A stretch of DNA of 64,000 nt from Corticium candelabrum (Eukaryota > Porifera > Homoscleromorpha > Homosclerophorida > Plakinidae), in contig NC_085098.1 of NCBI RefSeq assembly GCF_963422355.1, positions 4,932,265 through 4,996,264 of the forward strand, written 5' to 3'. How positions within the stretch are numbered: position 1 is the first letter of the stretch; each line of letters starts with the position of its first letter. This document shows positions 37,083 to 49,500 of the stretch, in pieces. The translations under genes were made by a program, and so were the position numbers. The notes beneath the pieces are model-generated. The model was not told the origin of the DNA and did not search any database. It saw nothing but the letters and a program-made list of their open reading frames with translations.

Positions 37083-40000
37083 CTAGTCAGCTAAGGATGA
37101 GGCAAACAGACAGGGCACGCTCAGGGACTCGAAAAGGAGCCAAGGACACTTGATTGCAAAAACATAGGTAGCTGACTGACCCGACTGGTAGACCCGCTTC
37201 TTCGAGGGGCAAAACCAGAGGAAAAGAAGCGATGAGCAGCGATCTCCAGTCGTGAGAGTTCCAGTCGATTGGTGATAAAACTGAAGCAGGGAGTTCAGAG
37301 GAACCGGCGTGAAGCCGAGTTCGAGCTGTGAACACAAATAGAACGCTATTTTAGCGTTGTCGCGAGATAGAGCATCCGCGATGGTGTCGGACTTTTCCGA
37401 TCTATGAACCGCCTGCCCCTTAAACAAAAAATAGGCTGATACGTAGTATAGCGCTCGTAGCAAGTGCATCAGAAGCGAGATGGGGCTGGTACGTCGCTCT
37501 AGCGCCGCGACCACGGTAGATTTGTCGCATTTGAATTTAACCCGCTGCCCTCACCACTTGCTTCCTCAGACTGCTACGGCCAGAAGAAGAGTTAGGAACT
37601 CTTTTTTCGCGAAGGCGCTATAAGTCGTTCCACTTCCACTGTAGCCACTTGCCTGACCATTCTGCGCATCACCTCATGAGCCTGATACGTCGGAGCGAAC
37701 GATCAGCAATGTTGCTGCACGTCCCTGCATATGAAACATCAACAAGCCGTTTCAGTCGGTCATAAAGTGTTCCACCAGTGCAGGTCTGCTAAAACTTCTT
37801 TGTTGAGGCGGACGCAATAATGGAGATGCTTCACGCAGGACGAGAGGTCAATAAGTCTGCGTAAGAAAATGCGCCCAGGTTTACCACTGTTGCCGCGTGG
37901 TGGAGAGAGACAGCAACTCTCTTTTCGTGCACGACCGACGACCGAGCCACCGGCGAACCTGTGCTTGAATGCGACACAGCTTTAGCAGACCTGAGGAGAG
38001 CTTGATGAGCCTATGATCCGAATCAAGTTATAGACCCAAAACCTGTATTCTTGTTGATGGGCCTTCTAGCTTGTGCCACGCTACCGGAAAGCCCAGCTCT
38101 GAGCACGTGTTCAGCGCTATGGCTAGATTGCGATCGTACTGCATTTCATCGGGGCGACCTAAGAAGAGGAAATCGTCCAAGTAGTGAATACTGGAGCACA
38201 CACCGCGGTTGAGCATGATCCACAACAAGGCGTCTGCCACTGCCGAAAATTTCTTGGGCGCAGATTTTAGACCAAATGGCAATGCACGGTCTATGTACAC
38301 TTTACCCTGCTAGCGGATTCCTAGGAGATGCCAGTCGGATGTATTAACCGGGTAGTGACGGTAGGCGCTTTGGATGTCTAGTTTGGCTAGCAGGGTGCCT
38401 TTACCCAGTTCAAGGATGTACTGAGATGCGACGTCAACGCTGGTATAAGATAGTGAACACACGTCTCGATCCATGCCCTCGTTGACGCTAGCCGAGTGCG
38501 GTGACGGCAAGTCGACGATGAGACGACATCAATCTGGTTGGTGCGCTTTTGAGTTGCCTCCCAGCGGGCTAACCTGTAAGTTTGTCGACTGCCGCTGCAT
38601 AAGACCTGCGAGGCGACCTGCCTTACGTTCTTGATCCACGTAACTGTCGACGACCTTGATATTGACTGTAGCCGACGACATGTTACGACGCAATGGTCTG
38701 CAAGCAACTTGAGTGTGGCCGATTCCGATGCGAAAACTGTTAGCCAGACCATGCAAGATGTAGTCTCGGAAGGATGCGTCGGGGTGGGTAGCAAGCTCAC
38801 GAGTCCAAGAACTTCGTGCCAACGGGGAGAACGGGAGATCCGTGTCTATCGGCGCGCGAACTTCCGCGAGACGACAACTCTCTAGCGTCGACAAGTCTTT
38901 CACGAGCGATACTTGTCGTTGAACACATTACACGCCGCTAAGTTTCGAACGGACATGTTAGCAAGTACAACGACACGAGAGGTAGCCGCACCCAAAGACG
39001 CCAGTGCACCAGTATAGTGAACAATATAACGGATACCAACGGGTTGATAAAGATAACCGATATGCGGTTCCTGTTAGCTATGACAAGCCGATCGTTGCTT
39101 GAGTTATCAAAGAAAAACAACCAAGCAGCGTTAACAGCAGGCAACAAGCCAACCAGCAGTTTTGGCAAGTAAGCCTGTTCTGCGTTACTTACTGGTCCAG
39201 CGAGCAGCCTCTTCACTTGTGATGCAGTTCGTCGGTATGAAGATGAATTGTCTTCTCTCTTGGTGCATGATTAGATGCGTCAAGACAGGCGTCGCATCGG
39301 TGAACTGTGCGATTGCATCGCAGACAGCCCTGCCTGTAGATACAACCCGTCTTGTTACGTGTACCGAAGTTGTATCTACGGCATATCGGCTTTTGAGCTG
39401 CCGAGTAGGAGCTGCCCTTGTCCGATCGAGTAGACTGGCGTTGAGTTTGGCGGGAGGTGTTGCCATTAGCCGCTGTCGTGTCACTCGGCTTTTGATGTGG
39501 GCACAAAGCGCATGCTGCAGTGCTATGGTCTGGCTCCAGACAGTGCAAGCAGAGGATGGCAGGCGACTTGTTCATTGCTGTCAAAGCGTACAACTGGCCC
39601 CAGACGATGGCCGGCGAGTGGGCAGCCAGCTGCCTAAAACGCGTGTCGTACAGCAGCCATCCCTGGAATGGCATTGCTCTTTATGGACGACCAGTCGGAG
39701 GTACGCCATAAGGTCGAGCGCACGAGACGAAGAGGCCCGAAGCACGATGGCAGCGTAGATGGCAAAACACTGCACCCATGTGCCAAGCGACGACACTTCA
39801 CGTAGACGTCTGGGACTGGCCTCGTTCGCTCCGGTGAGGGCAGAAGCCTGGCGTCGACGGAGTAATTCTAAGTTGTGCGGTAGAAGCAACGGAAAGTCGA
39901 CAAACTGGCCCGACTGTACCAGTCTGACGAGTCTGGTTAGTACCAGTGGCGTGCCTTCTCCCACAGCCAGTGGATAAGCAGGTTCGGCCTCACCAGCGTT

Positions 40001-40207
40001 GACGGCTGACCCTTGGACAGTAGGTGCAAGCGCGCCTAAGAGCTGGCGTACCATCCGGCTGGACAATCGGAATGTTACGTAAGTCGCCAGCTGCTGGCAT
40101 TGCGCCCAATGGAAGACCTGAACCAAACACTTTGTGACTACCATGCCGTACGTCACGTTCACGTTGCAGTGACTCGGGCCAAGTCGTAAAAACATGGCCA
40201 CGTGCAA
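37083..40207 (-). mobile_element. DIRS-type retroelement relic (gag, RT, RNase H)
   Basis: Minus-strand blocks in order: a gag-like Cys-rich segment (CRRYNFGTRNKTGC, 39674-39185); a spacer with HPDASFRDYILHGLANSFRIG and NMSSATVNIKVVDSYV; RT with LAKLDIQSAYRHYPV, LPFGLKSAPKKFSAVADAL and catalytic SIHYLDDFLFLG (38510-38028); and an RNase H end with TIADALSRDN (37514-37083). YLDD with that flank is typical of DIRS/Ngaro-like RT. No tyrosine recombinase is seen, and the blocks are in different frames, so the copy is dead. Confidence 0.75.
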
Positions 40208-40443
40208 GAAGCTGCCGCGTCGAAGTTATTCGGAAACGATCTTGGGCGCGAAAAACATAGAAGGAACTAAGGCAGCAGCATTAGCACCACGGCGGTGGGA
40301 GGCAAAACTCGGCTATACGCGGTCAAAACAAGCGGGGTTTTTCTAAGTGGTATCAGCGGTGAAAAGACGGCGGTCTTTGAGATAACAAAGACAAAATCAG
40401 CGGTCATCGCGTAACACGCAGTAAAGAGCATGCCGATGTCTTA

Positions 40444-41085
40444 TACCCCGTTTACACGAGCGCTTGTAAGCGGGACAGCCCGTGCTGGCTCGGTTTCTAC
40501 GGTACGTGTAAATGCAGGCCGATCCGTGCCGAACCGTGCCAGCTCAGTTCAGTATTTCTAGCTGGTCCAGCGCGCACCAGCCCGGGCTGGCTTGGGTCAA
40601 ATACATCGTGTAAACTCATAGCGTGCTGGAAAACGGGCCCGCATGCTCATTTGGTAGTCTCGTGTAGTCATTCCATTCCGAAACGTCATGCTTCTGCGCG
40701 AAATGGTACAAATAGCGTGGAGCGAGACGAAGACTCTGTTAGGGAGCGACCAAGACGAGCAAGAAGTTTAGCGTTTGAACTCCGTTGCTGCATGTGCGCA
40801 ACAGTCGTCTGGCAATAGACCTACAACGTCTCGTATATGTCCTACGCATTCTCGATATGACTGTTGTAAAGCGATAGAGAAGAAAGCGTGAGCAGCTTGG
40901 CTTCTGTCCGTTGCAAACGTGAGCTAACGCGAGCTATGTCAAGCTCATGGAACTAACGCACATTAGTGACACGCATTGGCTTCCTTCTACGGAGTGTGTC
41001 GTGTAAACGCGGGCTGGAATACTGGGCTGGCACGAGCTGGCGCGGCTCGGCTCGGCTCGCAATGCGTGCTCGTGTAAACAGGGTT
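40444..41085. mobile_element. 642-bp MITE, Harbinger-like ends
   Basis: The ends pair as ACCCCGTTTACACGAGC with GCTCGTGTAAACAGGGT, extending into GC-rich sub-terminal repeats (GCTGGCACGG-type). TTA on both sides (40441-40443 and 41086-41088) fits a three-base duplication of the PIF/Harbinger type. No gene inside. Confidence 0.6.
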
Positions 41086-41958
41086 TTAGTAAGCCACATG
41101 GTTCGAACAACGGAGAACTGGACGAAATTGTTAGGTGGCTTGGGTGCAAGCCAAGTACGGCTATGTTTAGCAAACCTGTTGGCGACAACTGTCTTAGTGC
41201 GTATGCGATAACTATGACAGATAGCGGCTTCGGCAAAAATATATAGGCGATCAGTGAAGCGAAGAGCGTGCATGGTAGCCGCTATTGATCAAAGTATGCG
41301 AATTGCGCCCCTGCTGGTCGCGGGTAAGCCACAAACAGCCTGAACGCAGTAATTTCTTTCCTCGCGTGCGCACCGGACCTCCTGCACAGCGACATTAGCA
41401 GGCGAATCGACTCGAATTGCACGACGCGAGTAGCGTAGCAGACGTGGCGAACGTAGAAAACCGCACGGCGGTTACGCGGAAGACTACTTGAGAGCCTCAA
41501 AGTACTAAGAGTAGTAAAAGTAAAACAGAGGCGCTGACTGGCGACTGATGCGCGCCAAAAAATGATCATGTTTGTCGGCCCGTGTAACAAAGTACTCTAC
41601 TAACTGACCACGGCACTGCGCTAACCGACAGTTGAACTAATACATGATGCTGCACCGCTTTGTTTAGTCAGTGGAAACCACGCCTATTGCAAAAGAGGGG
41701 TGTAAACCCTGAATCCCCATTTGGATCCGGACCTGCTAGATCGTGTTATAGGAAGATCGGTTTGGCATCTTCAATTTCCACATTGGGGAGTCACAGTTTC
41801 TGTGACTAAAGTATTTAGTACAGGGAGTTGTGTAGTAGCTTCCTTGATGGTGTCCTTTAGCGTTGACTGGTCCAAATCACGCAACACCTTGCTTGCTCAG
41901 CTCTCTCAATGACTAAGAAATGGTGGCCAGTTGTAGAATAAACTTAGCTAAATACCAC

Positions 41959-42774
41959 TTATGCATCTAATTTTGCTACATCAGTAGGTTTGGGCATCTT
42001 ATGAATGGCTTCTAATTTCTTTGGGTGTGATGTGATGCCTTTGTCGGTCAGTACATGACTCATGTGTATGCTACCAATAGCATCTTTTACTCTAAGCTTA
42101 TCTTTGCTAAGACATAGCTGTCTCTTACGACATCGCTTTAAGACTGTTCCTAGCTTTATGTCGTGATCCACAACTGTTTGCTTAGTTATTGCCATTGCCA
42201 GCAATGAGTGTCATTTGCTATGCAACCAGAACATCTACCTGGTTGGTTTTAATCGCTTCTTACAGTCCTTGTTGAAACACTTGGTGTAACAGACGCAAGG
42301 CATTTGTTGCTAACAGTACGTACCGACCAAAGGGATGTGGGAAATGTTGTTTCTGAGACTCAAGGGGACCAAGTCAATAGCCATTGCTGACATCAGCGAT
42401 GCTAAAGACTTTTGCATTGGCCAGTTGTGGTAGGATATTTGATACTGACTTTTTCTTGGTGCTGCTTTCAAAGGCTTTGGATCCAACGGAGTCTCAAGCT
42501 CCTATTAGGTTTCTGAGCAATCACCAAAACTGACGCCCATTTTGTTGGCTTAACCATTCTTCCAAGCACACCATGAGTCTCAAGATGATCCGGTTCTTCC
42601 ATCAACTTTGCTTTGATGGCATTTGAGATACATATATCTGACTGGTATCTGCACAGGCTTGATTGAGGAGTTAATATCAAGGTGTAATTCATTGCCTAGT
42701 AACAGGCCAACTTTATTTTCAAACACTGATACTTTCACATCAGTGGGTGGGTGCGCTTTGTTACTTGGACACAA
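41959..42774 (-). pseudogene. Ty3/Gypsy reverse transcriptase relic
   Basis: Minus-strand blocks give EEPDHLETHGVLGRMVKPTK and ASVLVIAQKPN (42692-42468), the start of a Gypsy RT. Then VLKRCRKRQLCLSKDKL, MSHVLTDKGI and MPKPTDVA (42204-41959) are the downstream RT part. The catalytic centre between them is lost or unreadable. Confidence 0.7.
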
Positions 42775-43544
42775 TTAACCCACTGTCCAAGGCTAGCTTC
42801 TGAATATTCTCATGATGAACTGCCAACAAACCCATTGTCTGTTGAACTCATCCTTAAAGATGGAGATCTGATCATTTTCTTACGAACTTCGTAGTGTATG
42901 TGTTCTGTCGCTTTGAATTTGTCAACGTCACTATGCACTTGCCACATGACTTAACTCTTCTACCATCATATAGTGAAGTCACACACAATTAGTAGGAACG
43001 TTGTTTTTCATTTGCTCATGCACGGCAATGCACCATTGGTTCAGCTGTCATCACTCATAATTCGCTGTGTCCTGGACTCTGGCCACAGACGCGGACAAAC
43101 GCCACGCATTTCAAATTTTCTTACTTTGCGTGAACATTCGTTTTAGGGGCAAGCAGTGGTGACTAGAGAGGTATACCCACAAAAGTTGCGGTTGTTATTA
43201 GATTGAAATTGTATTGGTAGATGTCATTTTCTTGAAAGCGAGGAAGCTTTGTTGATGCTTCAGTCTTGAATGTGCGACATTGTTTTGCATGGTGTCGTGA
43301 AGAATTGTGGGCTTTAGTTTTATGAACTGTTTGAAAGTTGAATAAGTTGAAACCTATAACGAATGTAACTGCAGCTCTCCAAACGTTTACCTAACCGTAG
43401 ACCATGCATGCCTATGCAAACGCGGTCTGACCTAGCCATTTATGTAAATACTAGTCTCTACAGATGGTCACGAAAGCGTAGTACTTTGCAGGCAGTCTAC
43501 CCGTGTTAGTGGTTCATTGTCAAATTACTATTGTGTTTTTGCAG

Positions 43545-46500
43545 GTTAAAGTACACCACACTGAAGATTGTCAGAAGAATTCTTGACGGAGTTGAAGCTA
43601 CTGACTACCTCAATGTGGTTATGCCTATCATGTACAACTTTGAGCCAAAAGATATGAAAGCTTACGCAAAACATATGAGAGAGAAACAGTTGATTGATAT
43701 TATTCAGAAGTGCACACTGAATAGAGGTAAACCTAAGTTTCTTAATTTATTGAGAGTGTACAACAACTTATCAGAAGGACGACAATGCAACAGTTTAGTT
43801 GATATACTAGAAAAGCTGTTGATGGAAGGAGCCAAAAGGGTGGTGCCCTTTCTGCAGCCTAAAATGGTTGCAACCGAGACGGAGCAAGAAGTCGTAGACG
43901 GGGCTTTTGAAGAGCTTTTTGGACTGCTGTTGACCATGAGTGGTCCTCACTATATAGCTACGGTAAGTCCTGAAAGACTTAGTTCTAAATTTGCTTCTCA
44001 GTGCTGCCAAGTTTCCCACAGTTCTATTCAAGCTGTGAAATGGTCTGATGGGAAAGAAGACATCGTCTCTCTACATGAATCTTCCAGGATGCTAAATCGA
44101 CGTGACCCCGTAAAGCTGTTAGTAGGCTTTGCCCAAGTGTTAGGGACTGGCTATGCTCCTAAGTTTATTGTACGGTTTAGTGGTAAGATGTCCGATCTGT
44201 TGTGCTGTTCACAGTCTCCTGAATGTTTACGCGTTCAGGTTGTGCAAGTTTGGTCTGCTTTCATACAGCGTTTAGCAGAGTATGCAATATCGTTGAACGC
44301 GGAACAATTAGCAACTTCTGCTGATCAACTGGAGACACTAAGCATCGATACAATCTTATCAGAAGTAGTGAAGTTCTATCGAAGATTACAGGAAGCCAAA
44401 GAATCGGCGTTAGAATCGCGTCTTTCCAGCAAGAGTGCAACCTCCTTTTTAGTGATGTTATTTGACAGTTTACTTTCGTCGGACTGTACGGTTGTAGATG
44501 CAGTACGTGTGCAGGCTGAAGGCATGTTGCAGCAATTGTTGCCTTTGCTGTGGATTGAGGTTGCTAGTGCTTTACAAAGCCACATTCAAGCTAAGGCATT
44601 AGATCATTTGAACAAAGAGGACTTTGACCGGTTTGAGAAAGACGTTACCTTCCTTTTGACGCTGAATTCTGACTGCCTTATATTACGTGATAGAGAAGAT
44701 CAAATACAAGACAAATTTTTTGTAACATTTGCGCAGAAAGACCGTCCAGGTTGCGTACAAGTTGTTTCTTTGCTTTTTCGGGCGGAAGTACAACGACGAC
44801 CAAAGGCTTTCTTTGAGTTGTTTCGCTCTGCGGCGTTGCAGTTTGATTTAGATAAACAGCTGACAACAACATTCTTTGAATTGCTTGCTGCTGTTGAAGT
44901 TTGTAACCCCGTAAAGTCACTAGCTTTAATTGATGAGAAAGCCTTTTCAGAAACTAGTGACGTCATCATAATGTTATTGAGAACTTTTGAGACCTGGAAC
45001 TGTCTTGAAGGGTTGGAAGTCCTGCTTACTCTTCTTCTTAAAGTGTTAGGTTGTAGTAACTTGGTTTTACTGAACTTGGGAACTGAGGACAATATTCGAA
45101 TTTTGTCTTCCTTGTTGAAACACAGCCGTACTCTTGTTTCAACAAACATCATCACAATAATTGCCAACAGTGAAGATGACAGACAAAAATTGTTAGAAGT
45201 CGCTTTGTGTGATGGCGGCATGACGGTAAACGATATTGTGGCTTGTCCCATTTCTGATAGAACGTTTCAGGAAGTTTTAGCTGTCACCATGTCGTGCCAT
45301 GTGCCAAGAGAATCTTCTCGTTTGGTTGGTGAAAAGCTGATTCAGACTTTAGTCGCAAATTTCGATGAAAGCGATGCGGTGACTGTTGAGTGTCGGGAAA
45401 AGCTTAGCGTTTTGGTACAAGTACTCTCTGATGAAAAAGATGGCAGTGGTACATCTAGAGGGGAAAACGACAACACTCAACTGGAATATTTGGTTAGAAA
45501 TGCTTTGAAGCCAGTTTGCCATATTTTGACAAATTGTGCTGCTAGGAAACTAAGTTTGCGATCTCAAGGCGAGTCTGAAGTCGATTCTGCTTTAGCTCTG
45601 CGGCTTTTGTTTCGCTGTGTACATGTTGAAGAGAGGCGCGCTGTAGCTTGTTTGAGTAGAATATTTCCTACGGTACCACTCACTAACTTTCGCTTCAGTG
45701 GCGCCGACACAATGGATATCACTTCGCAAGGTTTAATTTCTGAAGACAACCGTTTTATAGAACTAGTTATGACTACGCCTGTAACTTCCTCGGTGACTTC
45801 TTACAGGGCAACACAAACAGTAACTGATAACGATTTTGTAGATATGAGGGAGATCGTGCGAAAGGAAAAGAAGGAAGCGGAATCTTTGCATCGCGAAGTG
45901 ATACTACCGCATCCAACTAAGACCACAATGCCATGTGATGTAGCCAAAGTGAAAATTGCAAATGAAGTGTTTGAGGCTATCCCAGTTCCAGCAGGATTTG
46001 AAGATCAAGTACCAAAAACGTCTCTTGTCTCAGTCGATTCGACTAAACGAAATATTCGACTTATTTTAAAGTCCCAGGAAGCTGGATTTCCCTTGCTCAT
46101 TGAGGGTGAAACAGGAGTAGGAAAATCAGCGGCTGTAATGGAGGCAGCACGATTGCTTGATCGCCCGTTGATTCGCTTTAATTTGTCATCGTCTGTGACA
46201 TGTGGTGACATCATAGGTCGCGTCTCGTTGTCTTCTTCAGAACAGTCTTCCCTGTTGAGCTATCAGAAAGGACCATTTACTGTGGCTTTCGAGAATGGTC
46301 TGTGGCTCTTGCTCGACGAACTGAATCTGGCTTCAGATGACATTCTTCAAGTTATCGAATCAGCTATTGATACAGGCATGCTTTGTATTGACTCTCTATC
46401 TGAGCATTCGACATCACTTGTACTCAAGCGACACGAACATTTTCGCCTTTTTGCCACTCAGAATCCACACACCGGCAGTTTCAAAGGAACTCGAACAGCT

Positions 46501-49500
46501 TTATCAGCTGCATTTGTGTCGCGCTTTCAAACTGTTTGTTTTCAGCCTCCAAATACGGATGAATTAGAAACCATCGTAAGTAGGCAGTTGCACTCAGCTA
46601 CTGTTCGTTTGAATGGTGCCGTTGCAAATGCCAATATTAAAGACTGGCCTCGACGAATGGTAACAGCACACCAGAGACTAGTAGAGAAGGTTTTGCCCAA
46701 ACTTGAGGGTGAAAAAGATCAACCTTACGCGGAAACAACAGTAAGAGATCTCATGAAATGGACAACGGGAGTGAAGTCTGCAATTGCAGAAATTGTTTCA
46801 AATCAACGAGCTCTAGATGCGATCAACGATGATATGCTTAATCAGCTATACTTGTTTGAGGGTCAGTGTGTGTACGAAACACGCTTTCTTTCGGATATTT
46901 CTCGAAAAGAGATTAATCGAGGTCTTGCAAGTACTGTTGACAGTTCGGCATCTTCTTTGACAGACAAAACAATCACATCCTTGGAGCTTAGAACAGGCAA
47001 TGGATCTGACGAACTGGTGCTTGGACAGCACGTCGTATACAATCAATTTGATGGTGGTCGGTTGCAATTTTATCAAAAAGGGATGCTGCAGTTTCATCGT
47101 AAATTGACCTACCACATCATGAACGAAAGTGGCGGGCTTATGTACTGTCCGTTTCTTGTGCCTGAGTGGCATGCAATAGTCGAGAGTACAGACTCACCAC
47201 CGGTTGTATCGATTATTCGTGCTGGATTTAGACTGTATGCGCGCTATCTTCCCAAGTGCTTTCATGATGATCTGAAACAAATGCTGAATGAGCTAATGAC
47301 GCAGCATTGGAATGTGTTAAATGTAACAGTCACGTTCGAAAGCGTACGCCCAGATGCTGTTTCTCCGTTTGTAGTGACTTCTTACGTAAAGAAAATATGG
47401 ATGTACATTCTTCACGCACTAAAGCATCGCCAGCCCGTTCTGGTCGTAGGCCCGGAAGGATGCGGGAAATCGGAGCTGATCTTGTGGCTAGGATGCTTGT
47501 TAGGAAAGCAAGTAAATACTTGGTGTATGACAGCAGACACCGAGGCGTCAGACCTTGTCGGCAAGGTTGTTCCAAAGAAACCAGCTGCGTGGGAAGATGG
47601 CGTTGTTACACAGTGTGTAACGAAAGGTGAGTGGTTGTTGCTAGATAATGTGACAGAGGCCGAACCCACAGTTCTTGAGCGCTTGAATCCTTTGCTGGAG
47701 AAGGACGCTATGTGGGTGTTGACAGAAAAGGGGGAGACCAAAAATTTGCTCGATCAGTTTGGAGATGAACACGACTTCCGTTTTTTAGCCACGGCTACAG
47801 TTTCATCTAATTCTGATCAATTAAAGATATCTCCAGCAATGGCTAATCGTTTGACAATCGTATCTATCACTGATTATGCCTTCACTGAAGGATGTTTTAT
47901 GGATATTTCAGCTCTATTACTTTATCACGATCATCCTACCACCATACTCAACAAACATGAAAGCAGCTGTCAGGAAATTAATATTCTCAAAGCTTTAGAA
48001 AAGTTCTTCTCGCGGGTGCGGCGAGAAGGATTGCAATTTTCGAAGTGTTTTCTTGTGACACTACGAACATTGGCACGAATTATATTAGGTGCACATCGTG
48101 TTCATCAGCGATTTTCAGATAGCTGCAGTATATCTCAAGCCATTGTCACTGCATGCGACATGTGCATATTACAGCAACTTCAAGAAAAACAACGTCAGGT
48201 ACTCAAGGGTCCCGATGGTCCTTGGGAAGAATTGAAAGCTGCATTGGCCTGCGTCGACCATGTTTACAAACTGCAACTCTATAATTTCTTAACTGCTGAT
48301 ATACTTGAAAAGGAAGACTTTGTATTGGATCGTGAAAAGACGCCGGAACGTTGTAGTTACGCCAACATGATTCTTTTTGCTTATTACACTAAGCTTCCAG
48401 TTCTGTTGGAAGGCCCTGCAGCTACGGGCAAGACTTCTCTAGTTGAGTTTATTGGGAAATGTTTGAAGAGAGACGATGCTAGCATATTGTACAAGACTAT
48501 CAATTCCGAGTCGACAAGCATTCAAGACTACTTTGGCACGTTTATTCCTTGCGGCGACGGCAATTTCGCTGACTTGCAAGGACCTTTGACGACTGCTATC
48601 CGTCATGGAGCGTTTTTCTTAGCAGACGAATTTAATCTGGCTGAACCGTCTGTTTTGAATGCACTCTTTCCTCTTTTAGAGGGTCGTAAATGCATTTGTA
48701 ATCCAGTGTCAGGTAAACCCTTAACTGTCATGGATGGCTTCCTGTTTTTTGCAACTCAAAACAACGCTTTGTATGCTGACAGAAAACAGTTGCCTCAAAG
48801 TCTTCGTAACAGGTTTTTGCAAGCTCAAGTAGGTGATTTTGCTGAAGGCGAACTAGCGTTCATATTGAAGTCTCGGAAATTTTCTAGTCAAGTGCTCTTT
48901 AAGTCTTCAAAGGACACCGAGCTGCTTGAGAAAGCCAGTAAAGCAATTGATGAAGCAGTTCAACGTTCTGGAGTGCTGTTCGGTACTAAGGCAACTACGA
49001 AAATGACTATTCGAGATTTGATCAAGTGGGTAGAACGTTTTATATCGCTAGGCCAGTCGACAATGATTGACGGGCGACCTGTGTCATGGGCTGCAGCAGG
49101 CCTTACTATGCTTGTGCCAAAACTGAAACCTATGCCGTCCATTCAAAAGTCTGTATCCGTTATTCTGACTGCTATGAAAACAGCTGGCTTGGTCGACATT
49201 TCCGACGATCTTCAGAGTGCTACTTGCACTTTTGTGAACGAGGAGCTCATACTTAGTGACGGTGTCGTTTCATTGCAGGCAAAGTTTCCTGGCGATATAC
49301 GGGCGGTCTCAGAGATGAATAATCCTGAGAATTACTTGAGAGCGTTTGCGCAAGTGCATATATCGTTAAAGTGCCACGAACCTGTTCTTTTGATTGGTCC
49401 TACTACATTCAAAACTAAATTAGTTCGAGATTATCTTTGCGGATGTACTGATAAAGGACTTGATAATATGTTCGTTGTGCAATTGTCTTCTGACACTCAA

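Larger units (their letters stand above)
34072..43544 (+). other. Intron 1 of the giant gene (9.5 kb)
   Basis: Filled largely by repeats: a hairpin minisatellite, a G-run (34727-34741), a 340-bp duplicated block, a DIRS-type relic, a MITE and a Gypsy relic. Stretches 35640-36400 and 42780-43540 show nothing recognisable. Confidence 0.6.
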